Of a DNA stretch of 64,000 bases, positions 11,491 through 22,548 are shown piece by piece. The notes beneath the pieces were generated by a model that was not told the DNA's origin, ran no database searches, and saw only the letters and a list, made by a program, of their open reading frames with translations. Origin of the DNA: Margaritifera margaritifera. Its lineage: Eukaryota > Mollusca > Bivalvia > Unionida > Margaritiferidae. The stretch spans positions 1,674,001-1,738,000 of the forward strand of contig JAQPZY010001670.1 of NCBI GenBank assembly GCA_029931535.1. The letters are read 5' to 3'. Within the stretch, counting starts at the first letter, position 1. Each line of letters starts with the position of its first letter. A program made the position numbers and the translations under genes.

Positions 11491-12385
11491 AAATTCATAC
11501 ATGTGTCAGAACAGAGAGGTCAGCTTAGGACAGATCAGAAGATTTGCAAAATTTGGTCAGGAGTTTTGACTTCAAATCAGGAGGATTTTCATCAACCAGA
11601 TTTTTAGCATACAAATGACAAATATTGAATAAATTTACTTCTTCTATATTAAAATATGCACATCATCTCATCACGTCAGTCTTTTCAGAGTAAACTGTTG
11701 CTTTTCATATTGTCCTTGCATGTAGCACAATCATTTTTAGCCGTTCTTAGTCAATCATTGCCTGAATTATATTTGTGGCAGCCCTCATCATTGTTGATCT
11801 CAACACTTTGGAGATGATATGTCATTACTTGACCCGGGTTTCCTCTGGAGTCACCCTGAATTTTCCTGAGAAAAGAAAATGTTATTTTAATGTCTACACT
11901 GGAATGTGGCAACGTTACATGTGATTCTACCTGTGGTAGGACAAAAATACCATTTTAAAAGCCATCTGCTGCACATACCATTTTATAGCTGAAATCTACC
12001 ACTTGTGAAAAAAAATAGATTTTTTTTTTTTTAAAGACAAAGAAAGAAAACAAAACCGGTTGGTTTTTATTTTGGTGTTCTATCCACACATCACAGAAAC
12101 CGGAGATGTTATACCGGTGCAATGATGTGTGGCTGAGTAATTGGATTAAGATGGCTCACACATTTACAACAAGATGTTAATTGATTACCTTACTGTTGTA
12201 ATCTGGAGAGTTTAAGATGGGATGTTTTATGAGGTGTTATAGATAATAAAGGGATCAAAAGTGGTCCATGATATCTTTAAAGTTTTTGAATAAAAATTGG
12301 CTGACCTTTGGCGGAGGTGAGATAAAAAGGAGAGACTGACCAATAAATGATTTCAGCAGAAACATTTGAGTAGGTAGTTTGATTT
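11491..12385. other. Intron sequence, nothing recognised
   Basis: No supportable gene. A short T homopolymer lies near 12019-12031. A short inverted pair built on 'cacacatcac' lies near 12080-12130. Confidence 0.4.
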
Positions 12386-12880
12386 TTGGTATTGTTTGAT
12401 ATTGCATTGTTCAGTATGATTTTAGAGGAATTGTTAAGGGCAGTTCATTTATGTTTTAGTTCATTTCATGTCAAAATGCAGAAACATGCGGTTTTTCCTA
12501 GTGCTAAAAAAACACTGGCTAAGAAATATGAGGCTAAGGAATACATCTTAAGTCCAACTCGGGAACTTTCTCCTAAGGGTGTACATAGCTTGGAGGAGTA
12601 TTGGAGAGCAGTCAGCATCCTTAAAAGCCCAGCCACAGGTTAACTGAAGTTTGAACTTTCTTGCAGGCTGAGTGTGGTTGTTTTAAAGGTATTCATGCTC
12701 GGATGCTATATTCTAATGCTGATACAGAGAGGATATTCTCTATATTCTTAGGAAAATAAAGTGATTCAGGGGGAAATCTGGACCAGAAAACTATCTACAG
12801 CCAGTTAAGTGTGAAACTTAATCACTATTAATGTCATCAGTGGTCACCAGTCAGTGATCCTGTAAAGGAAACTAAAAATG
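12386..12880 (+). pseudogene. hAT-family transposase remnant (C-terminal dimerisation region)
   Basis: hAT transposases cut and paste their own element, and their C-terminal region mediates dimerisation. The frame from 12386 ends with HSLEEYWRAVSIL followed by a stop at 12641. After a frame change, 12712-12744 encodes SNADTERIFSI. A stop follows near 12757, then LDQKTIYSQLSVKLN. The layout of a W-rich block, then SNADxERxFS, then a basic stretch and a leucine-rich tail is what I know from hAT C-termini. At least one frameshift and one stop are present. No terminal inverted repeats were found. The part before about 12475 is uncertain. Confidence 0.55.
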
Positions 12881-12999
12881 CTTATCGATTTTATTAAAAA
12901 ATAAAAACAAATATATCTTTGCAGTGTGCTATGAGATATACAGCTCTTCCTTTTTTCATTTAATTGTCATACACTGACTCGTATTAATTATTAATGTAA

Positions 13000-13146
13000 C
13001 ATTATTTTTCGTAAGCCTTTGGCCTCACATGTATAAATTAGCATTTTCACCCTAACGCTTGCTTGAGAGGTGCTCTTTAAAGATCAATAAAACCACATGA
13101 CACTTGCAATACAAAAGCCGTTGTGTTCATAGACCACGTCATATTT
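13000..13146 (+). repeat. Left terminal inverted repeat of DIRS-like element A
   Basis: Starts 'cattatttttcgtaagcc'. From 13028 it runs through 'cctaacgcttgcttgagagg' and ends near 'gaccacgtcatattt'. The reverse complement recurs at 17632-17750 with about five or six differences in 118 bases by eye. Confidence 0.85.
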
Positions 13147-13319
13147 CACTTTGTGCTTACAAAAGGAGGTAAGTATGCTGAGTACATACTGAGATTTTCA
13201 ACCGCGTGGTTGGTATTTTGTCGAGTTTTGTTTCAAAATAAATAAATGATAAACTTGCTGTGTATTATATTGTTGATACTGTTGATTATATTATTGATAC
13301 TTTTACTAAAGCAGCCGAC

Positions 13320-13920
13320 CTTCAAACGCTGTTCAGGTCAATTTATACCATGCCTTGGTACAGTTTTACAGTAGACTTGTGAAAAAAGTTAAGACTGCCG
13401 ACAAGGACGCGTTATACATCACTTAACCCCTCTGACTCGTAGATGTCAGACTTTGTGAAGTTCAGTATTAAATATTGCTGCATTGTTGCTAAAATGGATG
13501 TATCCTTCATGAGAAAGAACAAAGCCAGCACCCAAAGTCATGTCGGTTGTTGACAAACAATTGAGGCACAGAAAAGGGTCTGTCGATAATAAGGTTGGAT
13601 TAAGTTTAGCAACTGGAAAAATGTCGGAACGACCAAACTTTATTGAATTGAATAAATGAGTCCTGGAAATATAGCACCTTTTGCATGCATTATTGGGTAT
13701 TTGCCCAAAAATTTTATAGCACATGCTGTTGTAGAGAGTGATACTTGTGACATGGAATTCTGAATGAAACCGGTTGGATACAAAATTGTACTGGGGAACT
13801 TGTTTTACACTTGATATTGATCATAACTGGTGTAATGGATTTGTTCATGCTTTACAAGCACTCAACTCCCCTTTTGCTGGGTATGATATAGTCAATATAA
13901 CGTGCTAAAAGTGCTGACTG
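13320..13920 (+). pseudogene. Degenerate 5' coding region of DIRS-like element A (gag-like position)
   Basis: Aligns with the reverse strand of about 39840-40440 in element B. A shared block is 'gttcaggtcaatttatacca' here against 'tttcaggtcaagttatacca' there. Both copies have stops in every frame, so the protein cannot be read. The gag assignment comes from its position 5' of the reverse transcriptase only. Confidence 0.5.
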
Positions 13921-14639
13921 AAAAAAAAAAGAAAAAAAAAAAGAGTCTTTGACTCGGCTGATCAACACTGCAACCTTACAGTGCATATACAGACAAACGG
14001 GACAAATATAACATGGCCACAGTGGCAATGAAACAGAACCCCAATATTAACCCATAGGTCTGGAGGGTATTAAACAAAAATCATGCTGACAATAACTTTG
14101 TGACATTCAACAGTTTGTTAGAGCTGTAATTTTGCCCATAGTCAAACTTGACTAATTTATAAAAACACAAAAGTTGTAATCTCACAATAAATAAATAAAG
14201 AATGTGGTACCAGACTTAGTTTCCAGTGATATGATAATGCAAATAATTTTACTGGCATTGGCCCCAACAGGCACAAAAGGTGCAGAGGGTTTAACAGATT
14301 TTACTCATAAAAAAATCCCAAACAATTGGCCACATGAATGCACCTCATTGCCAGAAAGAGAGAGAAAAAAACAAAAACAAAAAAAAAAAAAACATTTTAC
14401 AGGTAAGTTCATGCATGGGTCAATATGTACATGTCTTTGAGGCATTGTAGTGGCCAATATCAGCTAATTTGATTTTACAAGATTTACAAGACTGAATTTG
14501 ACAAAATTAAAAACCAAAACAGAATAGCACAATGCATCACAATTTCTGATGAACAAAAGATTCCAGTATAAATTAAAGTGGATCAAATATTGTGGAAAGG
14601 AACTAATGTAACTTCATAACATAATAAGAAAGCGGTTAT

Positions 14640-15060
14640 TTCAGATCTGTTCATAGTACCAAAACCTAATGGTAAATTCAAACCGGGCATTAATCAAAAG
14701 ACTTTGGATGACTTTGTGACTTGTGAAGATTTTTAAACGAGATGCTTATTTCAACGGGTCATGAAATGATTACACGAAAATGATTTTATCATATCCATTG
14801 ACCTAAGAGATGCATATTTCAGTGTTCCAATACATGAACTTGTTCAAAATGTTTATATAAATGTACAAGTTTAGGTTGAATGTGATACTATAATACTTAA
14901 TAAATTTGGTTGTTTAAACCTTGGGGTTTCTAGTGCACAGAGGGTCATTACCAAATTTGAAACCACCATATTTATAGTTCATACAACGGGGTATTTGTTG
15001 TTCCTGTTACCTTGATGACATCATCAACATCAATATTCCCCAATTTTGGCCGAGAAAATT
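14640..15060 (+). pseudogene. DIRS-like reverse transcriptase remnant, element A
   Basis: Motifs in order: VPKPNGKFKPGIN at 14656-14694, a stop near 14736, IDLRDAYFSVPIHE at 14797-14838, SSAQRVITKFE near 14930, and a YLDDIININ box from 15008 in another frame. The catalytic YLDD is still readable. In-frame stops and at least one frameshift inactivate the copy. Element B carries the same motifs as VDLKDAYFSVPIHE and YIDD. Confidence 0.8.
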
Positions 15061-15439
15061 TGATGCTGGAAAAAGTCTTATCTGGGTTTTATGATTAAGT
15101 ACAAGATGGTGCACTTTATTCAGTCTCTGAGAATTAACTCGGTGGATTTATCATTTATTCAGTTCAATTCAAAGCATGTCCTTATGGATAACAGTTTTGA
15201 AAAAAAAAAAAAAATTTTTTTTTTAAAATATAAAAAAAATACATTGCCAATCAGAGACATTTCTTTATACCAGAGAGCATCTTTTGTTGATTTACTGGAT
15301 GATACCATTTGAACAAGCTTTAAAAGGAGGAGATAAAGTTCTTAGTCTTAAATAGTACCAGAATTTCGATGAACATATAAACCTGTCTGATACAATAAGG
15401 CAGAGCCAAAATATTGACCTGAAAATACAAAAGGCAATG

Positions 15440-15900
15440 ATAAAAAGCTTAGACCCATAACTGTTGATTTTGCTATTTACACAGATGCATCCAAAGATGA
15501 GTGGTGAGTTCTTTAAGCAGATTTGAATCAACCTATTTCTAACCATTGGCCAGTTGAAGAATCAAATTATACATTAATTTTATAGAATTCTTGCCCTATT
15601 TCATAACTTGCAATCTCTGTTGTCTGGTTCAGAATAAACATATTGGTACTCTAACATGGCAATACATGTGCATTCTCCTAAATTAATTATGTCACATGGT
15701 CCAGGGAAATGAATGATCTTCGTAGTGGTCAATTCCTTGAAAGAGATTTATACTTTTCAACCATCTGTATACTTTTCAACCATCTAGATGATACTTGTAC
15801 TGATTTTTACTCTGGGAATATTTTAAATTCTGCAGAGTGGATGTTGAATAGAGAAATTTTGCTTATAAATTTTCAAACTGATAAATTTGCTTTATAGAAT
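15440..15900 (+). pseudogene. DIRS-like RNase H region remnant, element A
   Basis: IYTDASKDEW at 15475-15504 is followed at once by a stop. The motif resembles the start of the RNase H core found after the reverse transcriptase in DIRS and Ty3-type elements, where the first Asp is catalytic. A later frame (15709-15897) reads NILNSAEWMLNREI, typical of the segment downstream of RNase H in this element type. Not functional. Confidence 0.65.
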
Positions 15901-16330
15901 CCAGGACCTGGAGCATTTATTTTGAGATACTTTTTCCCGTAGCTGGGATGAGTTTGGGTCATACAAATTCCTCATTTCCACTTTGTAAGGAAGATTATGA
16001 ATAAGGTCATGAGTGACAAAGCTGTCAAAGCTCTTGTGATAATCCCATATTGGCCATCTAAATCTGGGTCTCGTTTCATTGTGGCTTGTAGTGTTGATTT
16101 TTGCCATGACACAACATCCTGCTAATACTCCTGCATTTCGGAGAGACTCGCCCTCGGAAGAAAAATCTGCAGCTAATAGGTGGTTGAATTGGGACAAACT
16201 TCCAAAGTAGAAGACTTTCTGCAAAAGCTGTCGATCTCGACTGCATCTCAAGAGGGAAAGACACAAAAATGCAGTATTACCTTGTATGGTGTAACAATCT
16301 TTTTGGTGCTCTGTTTGGGGGTGGAGCAGT
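15900..16330 (+). pseudogene. DIRS-like segment between RNase H and recombinase, element A
   Basis: Reads PGAFIL near 15905, then after a frame change MNKVMSDKAVKALVIIPYWPS near 15998-16060. Element B has the counterpart MNKITSDKAVKALMVIPYWSS on its strand at 35970-36032. The expected tyrosine-recombinase residues (R..HxxR..Y) cannot be picked out downstream in either copy. Confidence 0.6.
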
Positions 16331-16728
16331 CCTTAAAATGTGTCTGAAGAAACAGTTATGACATACTTAGTTATCTTGTAATGATTGGTAAATAATACAG
16401 GTTTTTAAAGTCCATGTGGATACAAACTTTAAAATAATTAGGTCAGAACTGATGTTCACATTTGCTCTTACGTTCAAGGTTCATGAGAGGTATTGTTATT
16501 ATGAATATACATCAAGCAAAGTATGCTTTTACTTGAGATTTTGGTCATGTGCTAAAGTTTTAATATGTTTATTCTACAAAATGTAGAGTTTAACTTGCTG
16601 TATTTGAAAACTGGACATTTTAATATTCTCTACAACAACAAAGGCACAAACATTGATTTATATGAATATTCATAATATGCATGTATCAATCCCCCGTCGG
16701 TTGCTTACCGTCGGTATAACGGGTAAGC

Positions 16729-16946
16729 TATTTGGTTGATCCTGCCAGTAGTCATATGCTTGTCTCAAAGATTAAGCCATGCATGTGTAAGTACATACTT
16801 TCACCTAGTGAAACTGCGAATGGCTCATTAAATCAGTTATGGTTCCTTAGATCGTACAATCCTACTTGGATAACTGTGGTAATTCTAGAGCTAATACATG
16901 CTAACGAAGCTCCGACCTGCGGAGGGAAGAGCGCTTTTATTAGCCC
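16729..16946 (+). pseudogene. 18S rRNA 5'-end fragment inserted in DIRS-like element A
   Basis: From 'ggttgatcctgccagtagtc' (16733) through 'tctcaaagattaagccatgc', 'aactgcgaatggctcattaa' and 'ggtaattctagagctaatac' to 'gagcgcttttattag' (ending 16943), this is the conserved 5' end of animal 18S rRNA. It starts at about base 1 of the gene and stops after roughly 215 bases. The first bases read 'tatttggttg' instead of the usual 'tacctggttg'. About 40 bases upstream (16689-16728, 'gtcggttgcttaccgtcggt') are absent from element B and may be the end of the external transcribed spacer. It is a fragment and not a working rRNA gene. Confidence 0.9.
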
Positions 16947-17446
16947 AAAAAGCATTGGTATTCAGTTTAGTTTCCAACTTTACTCGAAAGTTGCAGGCAG
17001 GGGAAGAGCTACGGTTTGAAAACCCCTAATTTTTTTAGCGGAAAGACTTTGTCTTACACACTTTTCCATTATCTCAATAGAACTCAGAGTCTTAGAAAAT
17101 GTGATTAGTTGATTTTTTTTCTGCACTTTCAAGTGGATACAAGTACCATGTTAATATGTAGTTGAAAGCGGTGCTACGAATGTTGGGAATTGATATCTAA
17201 TATTTAAAGGCCATTCATATCAGTCATTATTGACATTTGCTACATATAGGAGATGATGTTTCCTTTAGGGAATTCTTAAAATGGCAGATTGGACATTATC
17301 CAAGAATTTTTTTTAATAATAATAATAATAATACATAAATAAATTACTTACTGTATATAAATGAAATAAAAAAAATTTGTACAAGTGATTTTACATATGA
17401 AGTGACAGTAGTTGATTTTAGTGGGTTTTTGTTGTCCTTTAAACAT

Positions 17447-17567
17447 GCTAATTTATACATATGAGGCCAAAGGCTTACGAAAAATAATGGTCCCCCATCC
17501 AAGCATACTTTAGTTGTGATGGATGGGGGGCATTATTGGAGTAAGCCGGAGGATGAGCATGTATAAA
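17447..17567 (+). repeat. Internal complementary region of DIRS-like element A
   Basis: The first part (17447-17487) is the reverse complement of the left end ('ccaaaggcttacgaaaaata'). The second part (17488-17567) is the reverse complement of the outermost right end (17741-17820). Of these 80 bases, 59 (17488-17546) match perfectly and the other 21 carry two differences. A short region complementary to both element ends is the hallmark of DIRS-1-type elements and is thought to align the ends for circle formation. Confidence 0.85.
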
Positions 17568-17631
17568 CCCTCCAACTGACAATTTTTCCCACCCGATTCT
17601 TATTTCTTAGAGACAACAAAAACGGGTTTTA

Positions 17632-17820
17632 AAATATGACGTGGTCTATGAACACAACGGCTTTTATATTGCAGGTGTCACATGGTTTTATTGATCTTTA
17701 AAGAGCGCCTCTCAAGCAAGCGTTAGGGTGAAAATGCTAATTTATACATGCTCAGCCTCCAGCTTACTCCAATAATGCCCCCCATCCATCACAACTAAAG
17801 TATGCTTGGATGGGGGACCA
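17632..17820 (+). repeat. Right terminal inverted repeat of DIRS-like element A
   Basis: 17632-17750 mirrors the left terminus. 17741-17820 adds an outer extension, 'gcttactccaataatgcccc' and onward, which has no partner at the left end but pairs with the internal complementary region. Confidence 0.85.
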
Positions 17821-17979
17821 TTTTCCATCAGAATCTGATTCATGTTCAGAACTTGCTATTTTATTATAGTATGAAGAGAATACATATTATGGCAAAAGAT
17901 GCATATGTTTTCTTTTCAGTAACCATAAAATATGTACAGTTTATGTTGATACAAAAATCTACTGGTTTAGAAGCCAATC

Positions 17980-18453
17980 TACTGATCAAAATTTGTAAAT
18001 CTACTGGTTTGATCTTCTCGTTCTGTCACATGTATGATGTTAGTATAGCTCTGTTGAGTCCACCAAGTAGTTTAAATTTTTTCATGCCTGTGGATAGATT
18101 TAGGTTGCTGACTGCCTGCCAGAACTTCTCAAGATTGGTGCTATTTGGGTCAAATTTGAGAAGTAGTCCTTATATTCATCATTTACAGACAATCGAATGG
18201 GGTTTTACATGGATAATCTGTTTCATGTTCCTACTAGCATTGCAGTGGTCTTTTTGGTATTTATATACATTCCATTCTCTTGACACCATGTACTGATATA
18301 ATTAAGATCGTGCAGAAGCTGTTCTTGGATTGTGTTGCTGTTTTGACCCAATGTAGCATCATCAACATACATATCAGTTTCAGTGTTTTCTGTATACAAT
18401 GGCAGGTCATTAATGTATAAGAGAAATAACAGATGATGCTGATCCCCTATCAA
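17980..18453 (-). pseudogene. LINE reverse transcriptase fragment
   Basis: On the minus strand, LYINDLPLY is followed by an intact catalytic box YVDD (18358-18369) and then CQENGMYINTKKTTAMLVG. These are the motifs between the IND block and the thumb of LINE reverse transcriptases. Upstream RT motifs are missing and the C-terminal part below 18223 has stops. No ATT tail is visible next to it. Element A ends only about 160 bp away. Confidence 0.75.
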
Positions 18454-18955
18454 ATATAGTTTCTGTTACTAAAAACAAAAAGCCTTTAAACAGTATCATC
18501 TCAACAGAACAGAAGTTGACTAAATTGACAAAAAGTTAATCATAGCAAGAAAAGTTAATCATAGCAAGAAAAGTTAATCATAGCAAGAAAAGTTAATCAT
18601 AACAAGAATGCCTTTTAAGTTTGTAAAAATGATGCTGCCACATTACTAAACATAAAAAACAAGATACAACTTGTCTTCTTCAAACTGTTGCAGAGAATTT
18701 GAGCAAATTTGACAAAATGCATCCTGATATGAAGGCCTTTCAATTTCACACAAATTATTTTGATCCACTTTTCAATATGTTGTAATTAAAGAGAGAAAAA
18801 CATTTAAACAACTTCTTAACAGACTCAACAAAATTTGACCAGACTTCTCAGAAAGTATCATGGCACAGTGCCATTCAGGTTTGCACAAATGATGCTGGTC
18901 TGCTTTTCAATATAGCTGCTGATACTAAAAATTATAAAACCTGTATATTGATGAT
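18440..18955. repeat. Intronic repeat family R1 array with a 19-bp tandem
   Basis: R1 units flank a short tandem, 'aaaagttaatcatagcaag' x4 at about 18532-18607. That tandem lies where R1 normally reads 'gaaagcatcctggcatgaa', so it arose inside an R1 unit. Confidence 0.65.
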
Positions 18956-19224
18956 GACATATCTGCCAACCATCCAGACAGTGGTGTTTTTTTTTCTAAT
19001 CTCGAAATGTTGGTTTTGTGGTCGGGGGGTGGGGGTGGGTCTGTGCATGTAACCTAAGTTAGCAACATTGTACGCTTTAGAATAAGTCATCTAGTCATAC
19101 AAGACAATAAAAAATTAACAGAAATTGAAATTTGAATATAAGAAAATACAATACTTGATTTCTTTGAAGAATGTAATGCTCATCCAAACAGAACAAACTG
19201 TTAGACTTATAGCGCACACATACA

Positions 19225-20350
19225 CACACACAACCTGATCCGATTTTGACCAAACTTGAAATATGGGCTTATATTATCAAGGTCTTGGATGGATTCATTA
19301 GTACGTGAGAGCCATGTATATTAATGAGGTAAACTTGCATCTGATTGGCTGACCTTCTGACCACTCTGAAGGCTGTATTTCTGATTGGATTTTAATCAAG
19401 CTTGGAGTATATGCTAATATCATCAAGATCTCGGATCAGACAGATCCATGCATGCTAATGAGGTGATCTTGCATTAGAATTGCTGAACTTAGTACTCTGA
19501 AAGCTACAATTCTGATCCATTTTTGGCTTATATCATAAAGACAAATAATGTTTTTTATTGCAAGTAAGATCTACACATAATTGTGAGGTGATCTTGCATA
19601 TGATTGACTGGGATTCATACCATTTGAGAGATTATATTCATGACCCAAGTTTAATCATACTTGGTAAATAAGCTAATATCGGTAAGATGCTGGATGATTT
19701 TTATTATGGGTTTCTACACATATATTTATGAGGCACTCATGCTTCTAATGTGTACGTTTTTTTTTACCACTCTAGAGATGGTATTTTTGATTGGATTTTA
19801 ATCAAAGTTGGCAAAGTTTGTCATCAAGATCTTGGTTTAGTATGAATATGAACAAAATTCATGCATATTATCTGATGTGACCTTGCATCTGGTTACCTGA
19901 GATTGTCAACTGTGTAGCAACTGTATTTCTAGTAAGATTTTAATCAAACATATTAAATAATTTTATGTTATCAAGATGATGGATAAGTTTGATTAGGAGC
20001 AAGATTTATGCATATGAATGATGTAACCTTGTATCTGATTGAATGAGCTTGTTATAACTCTAGAGACCAAATTCCAGTCATAATTTGCTCCACCTTAAGC
20101 TTATATTGTCATTGTCATAGACAGGTTCTATAATAAGTGAAATCTGGACTTATTAACTAGATATTTAATTTGGCTGAGCTTGTTACCTGTCTAGACCTAG
20201 AGACTATATTTCTCGTACAGTTTCTATAAAACTCAGTAAATGTATGTATATCATCAAGATCTTTGATGACTTTGATTATGAGCAAGAGACTGTGCACATT
20301 AATTATGTCATAATCTTTAGATCAAATTTTTATCAGGATAGAGTACAATT
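19225..20350. repeat. Intronic repeat family R2, ~140 bp tandem array
   Basis: Seven or eight diverged units with the R2 blocks: 'gaccaaacttgaaatatggg', 'atcaaggtcttggatggatt', 'gcatattaatgaggt' variants and 'tgattggctga'. It is the longest R2 array here and has no coding content. Confidence 0.75.
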
Positions 20351-20957
20351 GGTAAAATTGAGTAAAATAGGTAAAATCAATATGATATAAAGTTTGGGAG
20401 ATAGTTTACTTAGGTTGTTTATATACAATACTCCATCAGCCTGCTTAGAGATATGGTCAATTGTTGAGTTATCAAAACTAGGAGAGTGATATCTGGCCCG
20501 TTTGGGCCTCCTGTTTTTAATTAGAGTAAGTAGAAATTGTGTTTTTATTATAAAGACAATTATGCTCTGGGGTTCAAGAGTATGCTGTGATATGACAGGT
20601 ATGTTATTAACATATTTTTAGTGGCTTCTTACAGAGTATTTGATGGAAAACACTTTACCTCCAGATAGGTGATTAGGTCATATAATATAGATAATTTATG
20701 TAGATGACACCCTGTGATATTTCTCATACTGTATTGTCTCTATATAATGCTAGTAAATTATGTGATGTTCCTGTTGATGTTACTTTTCCCTCTTACTCTG
20801 CAGACTGAGGCTCCTAAAGTGTCTAATATGTCAATGTCTTTACATATGTAAATCAGTCTCACATTGAACATTCTGATGTATCCAACTCTGCTACATGTGG
20901 TCAAGGTACAAAACATGAGTCTTATATAACTGAAAGGTTGCTTCCTTAAAGGAAATT
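20351..20957. other. Intron sequence, possibly the 5' leader of the next LINE
   Basis: No clear motif. The first 170 bases contain 'cccgtttgggcctcctg', which looks like the end of a dispersed intronic repeat. The 5' limit of LINE copy L2 could not be fixed. Confidence 0.35.
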
Positions 20958-21139
20958 CCTAGTAATCATGAGTATTATATGTTATGTTCTTTATGTGTTT
21001 ATGTCAAATAATTTTCAAGGTGATGATGAGCAATCTGTTAAGTCTAACAACAATACATTGCATAGTGTCATGTCTGAAAATCAATCTTATGATCAAAACT
21101 GTCCTGTGTTTGGCCTGCTTAAAAGATGTCTGCAAGTTG

Positions 21140-21790
21140 CCAACCTAAATATCCAACATATCCTCCCTAAACTGAACAAGATTAAATTAATGCTACAGCA
21201 AACTAGATCAGTCAATATTCTGGGTCTCTGTGAAACCTTTCTCTCTAATGATACTGATGATTTTGTTCTCCAAATATGAGGATTCAACTTTGAAAGAAAA
21301 GATTGGGTATCTATGGGGAGTGGGGTGTTCTTCTCAATACATGTATGTAGACAAGTCCATTAGTGCAACAGACGTGTGATCTAGACACTAATGGGATGGA
21401 GAGCATCTGGATCAAAGTATCGCTTGCCCAATCCAAGCTAATACTCTTATGTTCAGTTTACAGGCCACCTAGTTCTACAGCTGATTGGATTAATAGATTA
21501 GAGGAGTAAATTCAGAAAGCCCTATTAAAGGAAGATTTAGAAACTATCATATTAGGTGACTCTAACATTGACTACATGAAAACTCCACCATTAAAATGGA
21601 TAAGTAACTCTGAAATTTATAGCTTTACATGTATTAACACTTCAGCTAGCATAACAGACAAAAGTGCTCATTGATCATGTTTATACTAATAAACCTGGAA
21701 ATATAAGTGAAATTAATGTGCCAGTGTATGCACTGAGTGACCACTATTCAGTCTGTATAACTCATCGTGGTCCAAAATTGTGTAAAAGTG
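21140..21790 (+). pseudogene. LINE AP-endonuclease-like domain remnant (copy L2)
   Basis: This domain nicks the target DNA. NLNIQHILPKLNKIKLML is followed by a region ending LGLCETFLS, the usual opening of LINE endonucleases with the catalytic Glu in the CET block. A later frame reads LGDSNIDYMK (near 21555). The end of the domain reads LIDHVYTNKP then YALSDHYSVC near 21675-21760, where SDH carries the terminal catalytic Asp and His. The frame changes at least twice and has stops near 21280 and 21505. Confidence 0.75.
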
Positions 21791-22548
21791 GTCACCACAT
21801 TGAAACATGATACAGGGAATTTAAACAGTTTGATGAGGACAAGTTTTTAATTATTTAATTTGCAAACCCTTCTACTCAGTTAACAATATAGCTGATGTCA
21901 ACACTGCCTTAGCCACATGCAATAAATTTTTAAATACTGATAAGCATGCCTCTATTAAAACACAAAGGGTTAAACACCAAATTACACCCAAGTGGATTAC
22001 ACCCAAGATCAAAGGGGGTAGGCATATAAGGAATAAATTCCACAAAAAGAAAGACATGAAAAACTTTAGAAAAAGGAAGAATAAAGCTAAGTGCCTGATT
22101 GATCAGGCAAAAGAACAATTCAGTACTATAAAACAGGCTATTGATGAAATTAAAAGTACAAAAATATTGTGGAAGATTCTAAAAGAGATGAACCCATTCA
22201 AGAACAGTTGTTTTCCCTGCTAGATGAATGATGACATAGCAACAGTTGTACAAGGTATTGTTGAAATGTTCAATGATGTCTTCACAAGCCTCTCCATTCA
22301 CTGTAATAAGAACCTGACTAATGCCTCAATTAACCTTGATGCCCTTCTATCATTTATAAGAGCTAAAATTTCTGATGAAAAATATTTTCAGTAGATAATC
22401 TTTGATATGCTCAGTAAGGTGAGTATTTATAAATCCTCTGCAATGGGTGGTATTGGTCCATGAATTCTTTAAATTGCTTCACCCGTAATAACAGTCCTTA
22501 ACACATATTATAAACTTAAGTATAATGTGAGGTAATTTTCCAGATACC

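Larger units (their letters stand above)
13000..17820 (+). mobile_element. DIRS-like tyrosine-recombinase retrotransposon, element A
   Basis: DIRS elements insert through a circular intermediate and a tyrosine recombinase, and end in inverted repeats. Here the left terminus (13000-13146) is matched in reverse complement by the right terminus (17632-17750). An internal complementary region lies near the right end. Between them, in order, are a gag-like remnant, a reverse transcriptase (IDLRDAYFSVPIHE and a YLDD box), an RNase H motif and a degenerate 3' part. A related copy, element B, lies at 34462-40742 on the other strand and aligns along most of the length. All reading frames are broken. 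An rRNA fragment is inserted at about 16689-16946. Confidence 0.85.

Noticed and set aside
14204..14440. 78-residue + strand open frame inside element A
   Set aside because: No match to any DIRS domain, ends in a lysine-rich stretch from an A run, and is not preserved in element B.
16729..16946. Functional 18S rRNA gene
   Set aside because: Only the first ~215 bases are present, with differences at the start, and it sits inside a dead mobile element.
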